A stretch of 64,000 nt of DNA, from assembly GCF_011764565.1 (NCBI RefSeq), contig NZ_AP022871.1, positions 2,480,001 to 2,544,000 on the forward strand. The letters run 5' to 3'. The position numbers and the translations under genes are program-made. Shown here in pieces: positions 63,903-64,000 of this stretch (within the stretch, counting starts at the first letter, position 1; each line of letters starts with the position of its first letter). A model generated the notes under the pieces. That model was not told the DNA's origin. It ran no database searches and saw only the letters and a program-made list of their open reading frames with translations. The stretch comes from Phytohabitans suffuscus. GTDB lineage: Bacteria; Actinomycetota; Actinomycetes; Mycobacteriales; Micromonosporaceae.

Positions 63903-64000
63903 ACCACCCGCGTCGACCTGGTGCCCGTCGCCGGCTGATCGCCCAACCGGCACATCGCCTTTCGGGCGCACGGGCGCACCCGCACGCCCGTGCTGCCGGC

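Overview
The window is high-GC DNA from an actinomycete. Support comes from GTG starts, ATGA/GTGA-coupled operons, an actinobacterial-type SAM methyltransferase, a mycosin (type VII secretion protease) fragment and a broken serine recombinase. Micromonosporales or a neighbour is my guess, from gene content only. The sequence has two halves. Bases 1 to about 38,800 are accessory DNA built from broken mobile genes and cargo. Bases 38,835 to 64,000 look like ordinary chromosome.

Region 1 (1-12,600) is a graveyard of recombinase and transposase fragments (serine recombinase, IS701-like, IS5, ISL3, IS21, and Tn554-type tyrosine recombinases). It carries a HAAS membrane protein/PadR pair with a clear palindromic operator, a VOC protein, and a two-component system next to a DUF998 protein. 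Region 2 (12,600-24,600) holds a small orphan gene, a SAM methyltransferase, a GNAT enzyme, three well-delimited insertion sequences (IS1182, IS630, IS21) and an operon for two exported proteins. One of these is a large glycine-rich, collagen-like protein with a C-terminal beta-propeller. The IS21 copy sits in an integrase remnant and has a 6-bp target duplication.

Region 3 (24,917-38,803) is a 13.8-kb genomic island in the 3' end of a tRNA-Lys gene, with a 43-bp exact direct repeat at its ends and its own tyrosine integrase. It carries a complete type I Wadjet anti-plasmid system (jetABCD). It also carries three unassigned units: a coupled two-gene operon of a RecB-like PD-(D/E)xK nuclease plus a partner of unknown function, a 373-aa protein with a possible nuclease-like N-terminus, and a 177-aa orphan. 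These are the best candidates for undescribed defence genes. Short integrase 3' remnants with a conserved hairpin lie just outside or inside each att copy, which suggests successive insertions at the same tRNA.

Region 4 (38,835-64,000) contains two tandem L,D-transpeptidase lipoproteins, tRNA-His, oligoribonuclease, a GT87 mannosyltransferase, a copper-type cluster (CopC-CopD fusion, YcnI), an ECF sigma factor, a MauE/DsbA-like redox pair, a CbiMNQO-type cobalt/nickel ECF transporter, a peroxiredoxin, tRNA-Leu, a lipoprotein, a GNAT enzyme, an expansin-like exported protein, and a histidine utilisation operon (RpiR regulator, hutU, M20 amidohydrolase, hutF, hutI, hutH).

Many otherwise intact genes, including the housekeeping-type genes bcp, cbiO, dsbA and hutH, are out of frame by exactly one base, usually in a short G or C run. 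Sequencing indels are the simplest explanation, so frameshifts here should not be read as gene loss without read-level checking.
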